A DNA stretch of 44,794 bases, taken from Romboutsia timonensis (GTDB lineage: Bacteria; Bacillota; Clostridia; Peptostreptococcales; Peptostreptococcaceae). The notes under the pieces were generated by a model that saw only the letters and a program-made list of their open reading frames with translations, ran no database searches and was not told where the DNA came from. Positions 25,056-33,160 of this stretch are shown piece by piece. Numbering within the stretch: the stretch's first letter is position 1; each line of letters begins with the position of its first letter. The translations under genes and the position numbers were made by a program. Location of the stretch: contig NZ_LT629850.1 in NCBI RefSeq assembly GCF_900106845.1, positions 1,625,221 to 1,670,014 of the forward strand. Reading direction: 5' to 3'.

Positions 25056-26171
25056 CCTGAATTGTATAATTAAATCAGACAAATATATAAACAAAAAAAG
25101 ACACTTATGATATACTTAGTTAACCTACTAAAATCAACAAAAGGAGTACCAAAAATGTCTTTTAATCATATTAACATAAATCAGCTAACAAATCTAGAAG
25201 CAAATTACTATTTAGGCGTGAAAGCAAGAGCTTGCGCTCAAAGAATGAAAATTGGAAAAGATAAAGTTTACAGATATTACAAGCTATTTATGCAAGGACT
25301 TACTGTTCAAGAAATATATAATCAATACCTAATAAATAAATCTAGATGTGGAAGAAAGCCCATTGTATTAAGCAAAGAAAAATTAGATGATATCAATAAT
25401 AAGCTAGAAAATGATTGGTCTTTAGATGCTATCGCAGGAAGAGATAAAATAGATGGAAAAGATGAAAAAATATCAACAAAAACATTATACAAATTAGCAA
25501 AACAAGGTGTAATAGATATAAATAAGTTGAGACGTAAGGGTAAAAATAACCCGAAGGGTCATAACGAAACAAGAGGTAAAATTAATACATGTAAAACAAT
25601 TCATGAAAGAGATGAAAAGTATCCTAATGCTAAAACTAGTATAGAATATGGCCATTTTGAGGGAGATACTATTGTAGGAAAAGCTAGAAAATCAGCTATA
25701 GTTACTTTAGTAGAAAAGTATTCAAAATATATTGTATTACTTAAAGCAAGTAGAAAGAGTGAGGATGTTAAAGAAGCAATTTGCAAATGGCTATCATCTT
25801 TACATAAGTCGTGTATATCTACTATTACATTTGATAGAGGTAAAGAGTTTTCAAAATGGTCAGACATAGAAAAAGATAGTTCAGTTAATATTGAAATCTA
25901 CTTTGGAGACCCTGGATCACCAGGTCAAAGAGGGCTAAATGAGAATTCAAATGGAATAGTTAGAAAAGATTTACCTAAGTCTACAGATTTATCTGCATAT
26001 TCTCAAGAAGAATTAAATATGATTGCGTATAAATGGAATTCTATACCTAGAAAATCACTAGACTATAAAACACCAAATGAGGTTATAAAAGAAGCAACTG
26101 GATTTGAAAGCTTACTTACATTTGCTTAGTGATTCATAAGTAATTTGTCTGATTTAAATTGACAATTCAGG
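25056..26171 (+). mobile_element. IS30-family insertion sequence, complete
   Basis: An element of 1116 bp bounded by 29-bp imperfect inverted repeats. The left end (25056-25084) starts CCTGAATTGTATAATTAAAT and the right end (26143-26171), read in reverse, starts CCTGAATTGTCAATTTAAAT. Both finish CAGACAAAT, and 26 of 29 bases match. One intact transposase gene lies inside. No clear target duplication was seen (flanks TA and AT). It landed between the lipoprotein gene and the DUF362 gene terminator. Confidence 0.9.
25155..26129 (+). CDS. IS30-family transposase
   Basis: DDE transposase of 324 residues. The N-terminal helix-turn-helix region includes NQLTNLEANYYLGVKARACA and a second HTH-like stretch. 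The catalytic core has the first Asp in GHFEGDTIVGKARKSAI, the second in TFDRGKEFS, and the Glu in GQRGLNENSNGIVRK, the IS30 signature. The open frame begins at 25107, but AAGGAG 8 nt before the ATG at 25155 marks the start (MSFNHININ). It is full length and apparently intact, so the element could be active. Confidence 0.92.
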   Translation: MSFNHININQLTNLEANYYLGVKARACAQRMKIGKDKVYRYYKLFMQGLTVQEIYNQYLINKSRCGRKPIVLSKEKLDDINNKLENDWSLDAIAGRDKIDGKDEKISTKTLYKLAKQGVIDINKLRRKGKNNPKGHNETRGKINTCKTIHERDEKYPNAKTSIEYGHFEGDTIVGKARKSAIVTLVEKYSKYIVLLKASRKSEDVKEAICKWLSSLHKSCISTITFDRGKEFSKWSDIEKDSSVNIEIYFGDPGSPGQRGLNENSNGIVRKDLPKSTDLSAYSQEELNMIAYKWNSIPRKSLDYKTPNEVIKEATGFESLLTFA

Positions 26172-26201
26172 ATTTATAAAAATATAAGTGTATATTAACA
26201 T

Positions 26202-26245
26202 AAAAAAGTTGCCATAAATATTAGATATAAAATGGCAACTTTTTG
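26202..26245 (-). terminator. Terminator of the DUF362 gene
   Basis: AAAAAGTTGCCAT and its complement form a 13-bp stem around an A/T loop. On the minus strand the second arm runs into T residues, 19 nt after the stop codon. Confidence 0.8.
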
Positions 26246-26263
26246 CTATAATATGTACTATTT

Positions 26264-27373
26264 TTATATTTCTATTAATTCATATTCTTTATTTCCTAAC
26301 CCTAACTTAACAGCATGGTCTATACATACTTCCCAATTAGTTTCTGGATGAGTATTTATAAAGTGATCACTTGTATGTTGTTCTTTTTCTCCTAAATAAC
26401 TATCTCTTATAACAACTTGTTTATTAGCTGCATCAACACAGGCCATATCAAGTGCAACTGGGTCAAATGATGCAAACATTCCCACATCTGGAATAATTGC
26501 CGCATCATTTTCTGCATGACAATCACAGTTTGGTGATACATTAACTACAAAACTTATATGAAAATGTTCTTTGCCACTAAGTACTGCTTTTGAGTACTCT
26601 GCTATTTTTTTATTTAATATATCATTTGCAGAATATTCAAGGTTTTCTATTGCATCAAAATTACAAGTTCCTATACAACGTCCACATCCTACACATTTAT
26701 CATGATTTATATTTGCTTTTTTATTTTCGTTAAAACTAATGGCACCATGAGCACACATTTTCCTACAAGCTCCACAAGATACACATTTATTTTGATTTAC
26801 AACTGGTTTTCCACTACAATGCATTTCCATTTTACCTGCACGAGAACCACATCCCATACCTATATTTTTTAATGCCCCACCAAATCCAGTTGATTCATGA
26901 CCTTTAAAGTGATTCATACTTATAAATATATCTGCATCTGCTATAGATTGACCAATTTTAGCTTCTTTAACATATTCTCCACCTTCAACTGGTATGATTG
27001 CTTCATCAGTTCCCTTAAGACCATCAGCTATTATAACATGACATCCTGTAGCAAATGGATTATATCCATTTTCATAAGCTGCATCCATATGCTCTATTGC
27101 GTTTTTTCTTCTTCCTACATAAAGAGTGTTACAATCTGTTAAAAATGGCTTTCCATTTTTAGACTTTATTAAATCTACTATTACTTTAGAATAATTTGGT
27201 CTTAAATATGCTAAGTTTCCTGGTTCTCCAAAATGAATTTTAATTGCTACAAATTTTTCATTAAAATCAATATTTTCTATCCCTGCTTTTTTAACTAATC
27301 TGTCTAACTTTTGTAGTAATGTCATATTAGAATTAGTTCTTAAATTAGTAAAGTACACCTTAGATTTATTCAT
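26264..27373 (-). CDS. DUF362 protein with two 4Fe-4S ferredoxin motifs
   Basis: Iron-sulfur protein of 369 residues. The N-terminal ~185 residues and the C-terminal part form the DUF362 domain (VAIKIHFGEPGNLAYLRPNY; FKGHESTGFGGALKNIGMGC; SFDPVALDMACVDAANK). In between sit two ferredoxin clusters: CVSCGACRKMCAHGAI (about residues 197-212) and CVGCGRCIGTCNFDAI (about 227-242). Cytoplasmic, no signal peptide. DUF362/ferredoxin proteins are widespread in anaerobes and their reaction is not defined; electron transfer or Fe-S assembly are suggestions. AGGAGG is 8 nt before the ATG. Monocistronic. Confidence 0.9.
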   Translation of the reverse strand: MNKSKVYFTNLRTNSNMTLLQKLDRLVKKAGIENIDFNEKFVAIKIHFGEPGNLAYLRPNYSKVIVDLIKSKNGKPFLTDCNTLYVGRRKNAIEHMDAAYENGYNPFATGCHVIIADGLKGTDEAIIPVEGGEYVKEAKIGQSIADADIFISMNHFKGHESTGFGGALKNIGMGCGSRAGKMEMHCSGKPVVNQNKCVSCGACRKMCAHGAISFNENKKANINHDKCVGCGRCIGTCNFDAIENLEYSANDILNKKIAEYSKAVLSGKEHFHISFVVNVSPNCDCHAENDAAIIPDVGMFASFDPVALDMACVDAANKQVVIRDSYLGEKEQHTSDHFINTHPETNWEVCIDHAVKLGLGNKEYELIEI

Positions 27374-27553
27374 CTCTATTTCCTCCTATTGTATCACTTC
27401 TATATTATTATAGTATAAAAAATTATATATAACTATTTTATATAACGCTTATTTTGTAAATAATATATATTTATATAGTAGTTTATAATTTTATATACAT
27501 AAATAAACCTTTGTACTAAAATATATTATATATTTATATCTAGGAGGGATATT

Positions 27554-28402
27554 ATGGACAAAGTAGGGTTGATTTTAGAAGGCGGTGGTATGAGAGGAAT
27601 TTATACTGCTGGTGTTTTAGATTTCTTTATCGATAAAAATATAGAAGTTGATTTAGTTGTCGGTGTTTCTGCAGGAGGATGCCATGCAGCTTCATATTTA
27701 TCAAAACAATATAATAGAGCCTTTAGAACTAATATTGACTATTTGCATGATAAAGAATATCTTAGTTTTAGAAATTTAATAAAAACTGGTTCTATATTTG
27801 GTATGGATTTAATGTTTAATAAAATTCCTAATGAATTATACCCTTATGATTATGAAACATTTAATAAATCTAAAAGTAAATTTACCGTAGTTGCTACAAA
27901 CTGTGAGACAGGAGAAGCTGAGTATTTTCAGCTAAAAGATATGAAAAAAGATATAATGTATCTACAAGCATCTTGTTCTATACCTATGTTTGCAAATATC
28001 GTTGAAGTTGATGGCTATAAACTAGTAGATGGAGGGGTATCTGATTCTATTCCCATAGAGTATGCCTTAAAACAAGGATGTAATAAAAATATAGTAGTGC
28101 TTACTAGAGATAGAACTTACAGAAAAAGTAAAGTAAAGTTCATGTCTGCTATAAAAAGAAAGTATAAAAAATATCCCAAATTAGTGAAATCTATTGAAAA
28201 TAGACATCTAAACTATAATAAAAGTTTAGATTTAATAAAATCTTTAGAAGAAAAAGAGGAAGTTTTTGTTATACGACCTAAATCTCCAGTTAAAGTTAGC
28301 CAGGTTGAAAAAAATAAAGATAAATTAATAGCATTATATAATGATGGTTATAATGATGCTAAAGACTCATATGAAAAAATTATAGAATTTATAAATAAGT
28401 AA
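27554..28402 (+). CDS. Patatin-like phospholipase
   Basis: Cytoplasmic lipid acyl hydrolase of 282 residues. It has the oxyanion-hole loop GGGMRGIYTAGVLD (about residues 10-23), the nucleophile elbow GVSAG (about 38-42, Ser40), and the catalytic Asp in VDGGVSDSIPI (about 158-168). The Ser-Asp dyad is complete. The C-terminal ~90 residues (RKSKVKFMSAIKRKYKKYPK onward) are basic and helical, as in other bacterial patatins of the YjjU/RssA type. AGGAGGG lies 6 nt before the ATG. It is monocistronic, and precedes the palindromic repeat. Confidence 0.92.
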   Translation: MDKVGLILEGGGMRGIYTAGVLDFFIDKNIEVDLVVGVSAGGCHAASYLSKQYNRAFRTNIDYLHDKEYLSFRNLIKTGSIFGMDLMFNKIPNELYPYDYETFNKSKSKFTVVATNCETGEAEYFQLKDMKKDIMYLQASCSIPMFANIVEVDGYKLVDGGVSDSIPIEYALKQGCNKNIVVLTRDRTYRKSKVKFMSAIKRKYKKYPKLVKSIENRHLNYNKSLDLIKSLEEKEEVFVIRPKSPVKVSQVEKNKDKLIALYNDGYNDAKDSYEKIIEFINK

Positions 28403-28407
28403 ATAAA

Positions 28408-28596
28408 AAATTCGCTACGCTCATGTCGCCAACGATATGACACTCGCTACCGCTTTGAGCAACGTGTTGGCGAAGCATTTCGGTCACATCCGTTGCTCAA
28501 AATGTCATTTTTACGTTTCTGAAGTTATTTATATTATTTATATTTATAAGTTATCCACAAAAAATTTTATATCATAATTTCATTGTACGTAAAAAA
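28408..28596. repeat. REP-like repeat with interleaved palindromes
   Basis: An approximately 190-bp element whose core (28411-28508) is close to 50% G+C, far above its surroundings. Inverted pairs are TCGCCAAC (28426-28433) with GTTGGCGA (28466-28473), TTGAGCAACG (28455-28464) with CGTTGCTCAA (28491-28500), and ATGACA (28437-28442) with TGTCAT (28503-28508). The first two pairs interleave as A-B-A'-B', a pseudoknot-type topology. The flanks match the shorter repeat at 9340-9453. No coding frame is supported. A TTATCCACA near 28550 matches a DnaA box by chance or design. Confidence 0.6.
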
Positions 28597-28653
28597 TGCT
28601 TAACTTGATAAATTTGAAATATTTAAATTATATTTATCAAGTTAAGCATTTTT
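28590..28653 (-). terminator. Terminator of the EamA transporter gene
   Basis: A 21-bp perfect stem (AAAAATGCTTAACTTGATAAA and its complement) with a loop of about 18 nt, ending in T residues on the minus strand, 16 nt downstream of the stop. Confidence 0.85.
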
Positions 28654-28668
28654 ATTAATATTAAGCTA

Positions 28669-29529
28669 CTATACTAATAATATCAATGTCCCAATTACAA
28701 TCATAATAAGTCCTATAAATGACTTCTTGTTTAACTTTTCCTTTAAAAATACATATGAAAACGCAACTGTAACCAATATACTTAATTTATCTATAGGAAC
28801 TACAACACTAGCCTCTCCATCTTGAAGTGCTTTATAATAACATAACCAAGAAAGTCCTGTTGTTATACCAGATAAACCTATAAATACCCAGCTCTTTTTA
28901 TCTATATTCTTTATATCTCCTTGTTTTTTAGTTACAAACACAACTATCCAAGCCATAATAAGAACTACTATTGTACGAATTGCTGTTCCAAGATTTGATT
29001 CAATACCTGATATACCTATTTTTCCAAGAATGGAAGTTAAGCTAGCAAATACTGCTGATAGTATTGCATAAAACATCCATTTGTTACTTTCTATAGATTT
29101 TTCATCTTCCTCTTTTCTTATAATCATCATATATGTACCTATACCAATAGCTATCATTCCAAGTATTTTTGTAAATTTAAGACTTTCTCCTAGTATTATA
29201 AATGCAAGTATCATCGTTAGTACTGTACTTGATTTATCTATAGGTGTTACTTTATTTACATCTCCAAGTTGAAGTGCTTTAAAATAACATAACCATGATC
29301 CTCCTGTTGCCAATCCAGATAAGATTAAAAATATCAATGTTTTATTACTTATATCTGATATAGTGTTAAAAGATCCAACTATAAAAACCATCAACCATGA
29401 AAAAATTAATATAATAATAGTTCGTATTGCTGTTGCCACATTTGAATCAACATTTTTAATTCCTATTTTAGCTAAAATTGCTGTTAATCCCGCAAATAAT
29501 GCAGCACCAAATGCAAATAATATCCACAT
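28669..29529 (-). CDS. EamA/DMT-superfamily transporter
   Basis: A 286-residue membrane protein with ten predicted helices in two homologous halves. Each half contains a similar block: LAKIGIKNVDSNVATAIRT and LGKIGISGIESNLGTAIRT, LSGLATGGSWLCYFKALQLG and LSGITTGLSWLCYYKALQDG, and VTPIDKSSTVLT and VVPIDKLSILVT. This internal duplication defines the drug/metabolite transporter family. The upstream extension of the open frame (to 29562) is not used: AAGGAGG is 8 nt before the ATG at 29529. The substrate is unknown. Monocistronic. Confidence 0.9.
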   Translation of the reverse strand: MWILFAFGAALFAGLTAILAKIGIKNVDSNVATAIRTIIILIFSWLMVFIVGSFNTISDISNKTLIFLILSGLATGGSWLCYFKALQLGDVNKVTPIDKSSTVLTMILAFIILGESLKFTKILGMIAIGIGTYMMIIRKEEDEKSIESNKWMFYAILSAVFASLTSILGKIGISGIESNLGTAIRTIVVLIMAWIVVFVTKKQGDIKNIDKKSWVFIGLSGITTGLSWLCYYKALQDGEASVVVPIDKLSILVTVAFSYVFLKEKLNKKSFIGLIMIVIGTLILLV

Positions 29530-29675
29530 TAAATCTTCCTCCTTCTTACCTAATTTATACAATATAATATTAAATAATTATACTGCGTCTAGTTATTTGT
29601 ATATTTAATACTATTCTACTTTAAATGATAATTATTTTCAAATACTTTTTGCAATTATATGATAAATAAAAAAAT

Positions 29676-29698
29676 ATGCATTAATTTAATTAATGCAT
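29676..29698. repeat. Left 23-bp palindromic direct repeat flanking the IS1182 element
   Basis: ATGCATTAATT-T-AATTAATGCAT is a perfect palindrome repeated identically at 31224-31246. Joining the outer flanks (AATAAAAAAAT and ATTTTTTATT) restores a longer hairpin, which is the probable original terminator of the deacetylase operon. Confidence 0.85.
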
Positions 29699-31223
29699 CA
29701 GAGCGTAGACAAAGTCTACGCTCTTTTATTTTTGTCAATACTCTTTATGAGGTGATAAATATGTTAACTATAAGAAAAGAAAATTTTAGAGATGATGAAA
29801 TAAATGTTATATTAGATGGATTGGTTCCTGAAAACCATTTAGTAAGAAAAATAGAAAATGCAATAGATTTTAGTTTTATTTATGATAAAGTAAAAGATTT
29901 ATACTCTCCGTTAGGAGCTCCAAGTATAGATCCTGTTGTTTTAATAAAAATAGTTTTAATTCAATATTTATTTGGCATACCTTCAATGAGGCAAACAATT
30001 AGAGAAATAGAAGTAAATGTAGCGTATAGATGGTTTTTAGGTTACTCATTAACTGAAAAAATTCCTCATTTCTCAACTTTTAATAAAAACTATGAAAGAC
30101 GATTTAAAAATACAGATTTATTTGAATCAATATTTAAAGAAATTTTAGCGAGAGCTACAAAATGTGGATTTGTAGATTCTTCTAATATCTATATAGATTC
30201 AACACATATAAAAGCTAGTGCTAATAAGAAAAAATATACTAAAGTAGAGGTAGATATTCAAGCTAAGCATTATCAAGAAAAACTAGAAAAAGAGATAAAT
30301 GAAGATAGATTAAAACATGGAAAAAGTCCATTATGTGAAGTGAAAAATGAAGAGGTAAAAAAAAAGGAAAAAATAGAGAGTAATACAGATAAGGATAGTG
30401 GCATGTTCTTCAAAAATGAAAAAGAAAAATGCTTCGCATATCTAGCGCATACAGCTTGTGATAACAATAATTTCATATTAGATTTTCATATTACATCTGG
30501 TAACATACATGATAGCGTAGCTTTTTCCGATTTATATCAAAAGATAAAAAATAATAGTAAACAACATACAACAGCGATAGCTATAGATGCTGGATATATA
30601 ACTCCTTATATTTGTAAAACTATTTTAGATGATGGTATAATTCCTGCTATTCCATATAAAAGACCTATGACTAAAAAAGGATTTTTTAAGAAATATGAAT
30701 ATGTATATGATGAGTATTATGACTGTTATATTTGTCCTAATAATAAAATTTTAAAATATTCAACTACCAATAGAGATGGGTATAGAGAGTATAAATCTAA
30801 TCCAAGTGATTGCAAATCTTGTGAACACTTAAATATTTGCACTAATAGTAAAAATAAACAAAAGTTAGTTACAAGGCATATATGGCAAAATTATTTAGAA
30901 GAAGCTGATCATCTTAGACATAAGCCATATGTAAAAAAAGTTTACAGTAAACGTAAAGAAACAATTGAACGAGTTTTTGCAGATGCAAAAGAGAAACATG
31001 GTATGAGATATACAAAATTAAGAGGCTTGTCGAAAATTGAGATGGAGGTGAGTCTTATTTTCTCATGCATGAATCTAAAAAAATTAGCTAATTGGATGTG
31101 GAAAGATACATCCAATAATCTAAGGCTCACGCCTATTTTTAGTATATTATCACTAAAAATCTTTATAAAAAAGAAAATAGCCATTTTATATAAGTTAAAA
31201 ATGGCTATTTTGTCTACAATCTG
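29699..31223 (+). mobile_element. IS1182-family insertion sequence, complete
   Basis: An element of 1525 bp between two copies of a 23-bp palindrome, which I read as the target duplication. The ends are short inverted repeats, CAGAGCGTAGACAAA on the left and TTTGTCTACAATCTG on the right (13 of 15 complementary positions). One intact transposase gene is inside. The left end itself folds as a terminator that would shield the transposase from outside transcription. The right-end 14-bp hairpin (about 31174-31211) lies within the transposase coding end. Confidence 0.88.
29700..29733 (+). terminator. Insulating terminator inside the left end of the IS1182 element
   Basis: GAGCGTAGAC and GTCTACGCTC form a perfect 10-bp stem with an AAA loop, followed by TTTTATTTTT. 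Located before the transposase gene, it should block transcription entering from outside. Confidence 0.8.
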
Positions 31224-31224
31224 A
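29761..31224 (+). CDS. IS1182-family transposase
   Basis: DDE transposase of 487 residues. The N-terminal domain LVPENHLVRKIENAIDFSFIY with PSIDPVVLIKIVLIQYLFGI is typical of IS1182/IS5-like enzymes. Catalytic residues: Asp in IYIDSTHIKASANKKKY, Asp in AIDAGYITP, and Glu in ETIERVFADAKEKHGMRYTKLRG. A Cys-rich patch (DCYICPN..DCKSCEHLNIC) may bind zinc. The open frame starts upstream, but GAGGTG 7 nt before the ATG at 29761 sets the start. The stop TGA takes its A from the first base of the flanking palindrome, outside the element. Confidence 0.92.
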   Translation: MLTIRKENFRDDEINVILDGLVPENHLVRKIENAIDFSFIYDKVKDLYSPLGAPSIDPVVLIKIVLIQYLFGIPSMRQTIREIEVNVAYRWFLGYSLTEKIPHFSTFNKNYERRFKNTDLFESIFKEILARATKCGFVDSSNIYIDSTHIKASANKKKYTKVEVDIQAKHYQEKLEKEINEDRLKHGKSPLCEVKNEEVKKKEKIESNTDKDSGMFFKNEKEKCFAYLAHTACDNNNFILDFHITSGNIHDSVAFSDLYQKIKNNSKQHTTAIAIDAGYITPYICKTILDDGIIPAIPYKRPMTKKGFFKKYEYVYDEYYDCYICPNNKILKYSTTNRDGYREYKSNPSDCKSCEHLNICTNSKNKQKLVTRHIWQNYLEEADHLRHKPYVKKVYSKRKETIERVFADAKEKHGMRYTKLRGLSKIEMEVSLIFSCMNLKKLANWMWKDTSNNLRLTPIFSILSLKIFIKKKIAILYKLKMAILSTI

Positions 31225-31246
31225 TGCATTAATTTAATTAATGCAT
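31224..31246. repeat. Right 23-bp palindromic direct repeat / terminator of the sigV operon
   Basis: Second copy of the palindrome at 29676-29698. On the minus strand it stands 14 nt after the deacetylase stop codon, followed by the insertion sequence in place of the original T-rich arm. Its first base completes the transposase stop codon. Confidence 0.85.
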
Positions 31247-31260
31247 ATTTTTTATTTATT

Positions 31261-32157
31261 TTATGAAAGTGTTTTAAATTCATATCCATTGTCTTTAAAA
31301 TATTTTATTATACTTGGTAAAGCCTTAGCTGTTTCTTCTTTACCATAAGTATCATGCATCAAAAGAACTACCATTTCTTTACCTTTTGATGTTTTTATTG
31401 CATAATCTACAAGTTGTTGAGCACTTTTTTTCCCACCTTCAGCATCTGCATTTAATGCATTCCAATCTATAGATGCTTTATTATTTTCATCTAAATAAGC
31501 ATCTAACTCATCCATACCTTTCCAAGACATATATCCCCCAGGACATCTTAATACCCTTGTTGAAAAGTATTTTCCTAAAATGTCTGTTAACATTTTATCT
31601 GTTTTTTCAAAATCAGCTTTAAATGCTTCTAAATCTAATGTTCTACCTGGATATAGTAATTTATAATTATGGCTATAGGAATGATTAGCTATAGCATGCC
31701 CTTCATTAAACTCTTGCTTTATAAGTTCCTTTGCCTTCTCTCCGCCTCTTTCTATATTTTGCCCAGTTAAAAAGAAAGTTGCTTTTACATTTTCATCCTT
31801 TAAGGTCTTTAATATTTTAGGAGTAACTGTTGTAGACGTTCCATCATCAAAAGTTAAAAATACTACTTTTTCTCCATTATTTGAATAGTCATATTTACTA
31901 AGTTTCTCAGAAACAATTTTTGCATCATAAGAGTACTTTTTAGCTTCATGACTTACTCCAACCATATATTTTTTCTTTTCTTCTTCTGCTTTTCTTTTTT
32001 CTTCTGCTAGCCTTTCTTGCTCTGCTTTTATTTTTATTTGCTCATCTACATAAGCCCAAGTTCTATTTATTACTCCTAAAATAGTTATACCTAGCAGTAT
32101 CATAATTAATGCCTTTTTTTTATTTACTCTTCTATTTTTAACTTTTATATCATTCAT
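31261..32157 (-). CDS. pdaV: Peptidoglycan/polysaccharide deacetylase (PdaV/PgdA-like)
   Basis: Membrane-anchored CE4 deacetylase of 298 residues. The N-terminal membrane helix (about 15-35) is followed by a charged coiled coil (EQIKIKAEQERLAEEKRKAE) and the NodB domain. Catalytic motifs are complete: TFDDG (Asp104, Asp105), HSYSH (His159, His163), RCPGG, DWNALNAD, and LLMHD (His268). It removes N-acetyl groups from peptidoglycan, blocking lysozyme. The GTG at 32166 is possible, but AGGTGA sits 5 nt before the ATG at 32157. Last gene of the sigV operon. The pdaV label follows the C. difficile arrangement and is by analogy. Confidence 0.88.
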   Translation of the reverse strand: MNDIKVKNRRVNKKKALIMILLGITILGVINRTWAYVDEQIKIKAEQERLAEEKRKAEEEKKKYMVGVSHEAKKYSYDAKIVSEKLSKYDYSNNGEKVVFLTFDDGTSTTVTPKILKTLKDENVKATFFLTGQNIERGGEKAKELIKQEFNEGHAIANHSYSHNYKLLYPGRTLDLEAFKADFEKTDKMLTDILGKYFSTRVLRCPGGYMSWKGMDELDAYLDENNKASIDWNALNADAEGGKKSAQQLVDYAIKTSKGKEMVVLLMHDTYGKEETAKALPSIIKYFKDNGYEFKTLS

Positions 32158-32255
32158 ATTACTCACCTATCAATTGTTGTCTATTATCTTCATCTTCTGC
32201 TTTTATGAGTTATATATTTAGAATCAAACTTTTTATACTCAGATTTATTTTATCT

Positions 32256-33131
32256 TTAGTTCATTAATTCATCATTTTCCATAATTATTGGCTTTGCAGC
32301 TCCATTACCAGATGTATCTACATCCAATCTATCCATTAAATATTCTTTTAATTCTGCTTTGTCTTTAAATTTTGATACTTGATATGGTAAAGAGAATCCA
32401 TATTTCTCAATAAATAATAAACCATCTTTAGTTTTTACTGATATACCACTGTGTCCAACAAATAAAATTTCATCTTCCGGATCATGTAAAAATACATTTA
32501 TCATAGATACATTTTTATTTTTTATAAATGATATTTTTCTATTTTTCCACTCTTTTTTTATTTCATCTACATGCTTTTGTATATCTTGTGTATTTTCTGC
32601 TTTAATAGCTCCATATAAATTTATAAATTTATCTTTATCTTCCTTTGTAAATTCACTAAGAGGATTATTTTCTATTGCATCTATATCAAATATTAAAGTT
32701 GTATCATCTCCACTAAACTTGCTATTTGATTTAATATAATCTTTAAATAAAGTAAAAGCGGTTATCCTACAGTTAAAGTCCATATAGTTTATATTATTCT
32801 TATAGTCCCATTTTTCATTTAATTCAGCTTCATCATATGGTACTTGTTGTACATTTATAGATGTAAATCCATTATTTGATGTATATAAATTTTTTATCTC
32901 AGATTTTTCATTATAAGCTCTAACTAATTTAATAAAATAATCAGATGTTTTCTTATCTATTTTATTTTCTATTAGAATATTTTTTATATCATTTTGAGTT
33001 TTATCATCTATCAAATTTGAATAAGTAAGCTTTATATTTTCTTTTTCACTATTTTGATTTATATTACTATTTGAACATCCTGTAAATAGTAGTGTAGTAG
33101 ATAATAATATTGGTATAATTTTTTTTAGCAT
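32256..33131 (-). CDS. DUF4300 lipoprotein (LbpA-like)
   Basis: Secreted lipoprotein of 291 residues with lipobox LFTGC (Cys19). The mature protein matches DUF4300: KLTYSNLIDDKTQNDI near residue 34, NYMDFNCRITAFTLFKDYI near 115-133, and HDPEDEILFVGHSGI near 215-229. It sits between the anti-sigma factor and deacetylase genes. In C. difficile a DUF4300-type lipoprotein in the SigV regulon has been linked with lysozyme binding; I recall this and cannot verify it here, so the role is provisional. GAAGGGAG is 8 nt before the ATG. Confidence 0.82.
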   Translation of the reverse strand: MLKKIIPILLSTTLLFTGCSNSNINQNSEKENIKLTYSNLIDDKTQNDIKNILIENKIDKKTSDYFIKLVRAYNEKSEIKNLYTSNNGFTSINVQQVPYDEAELNEKWDYKNNINYMDFNCRITAFTLFKDYIKSNSKFSGDDTTLIFDIDAIENNPLSEFTKEDKDKFINLYGAIKAENTQDIQKHVDEIKKEWKNRKISFIKNKNVSMINVFLHDPEDEILFVGHSGISVKTKDGLLFIEKYGFSLPYQVSKFKDKAELKEYLMDRLDVDTSGNGAAKPIIMENDELMN

Positions 33132-33160
33132 GTCAAATCTCCCTTCGCTGTCAACTTTCT

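Noticed and set aside
28548-28560. TTATCCACA as a DnaA box or origin
   Set aside because: A single 9-mer within a repeat, with no cluster of boxes, no dnaA/dnaN neighbourhood and no AT-rich unwinding region. The sister repeat has TTATGTACA instead.
25056-31246. A composite transposon bounded by the IS30 and IS1182 elements
   Set aside because: The two elements belong to different families with unrelated ends, and the genes between them (DUF362, patatin, EamA) look chromosomal. No shared target duplication surrounds the block.
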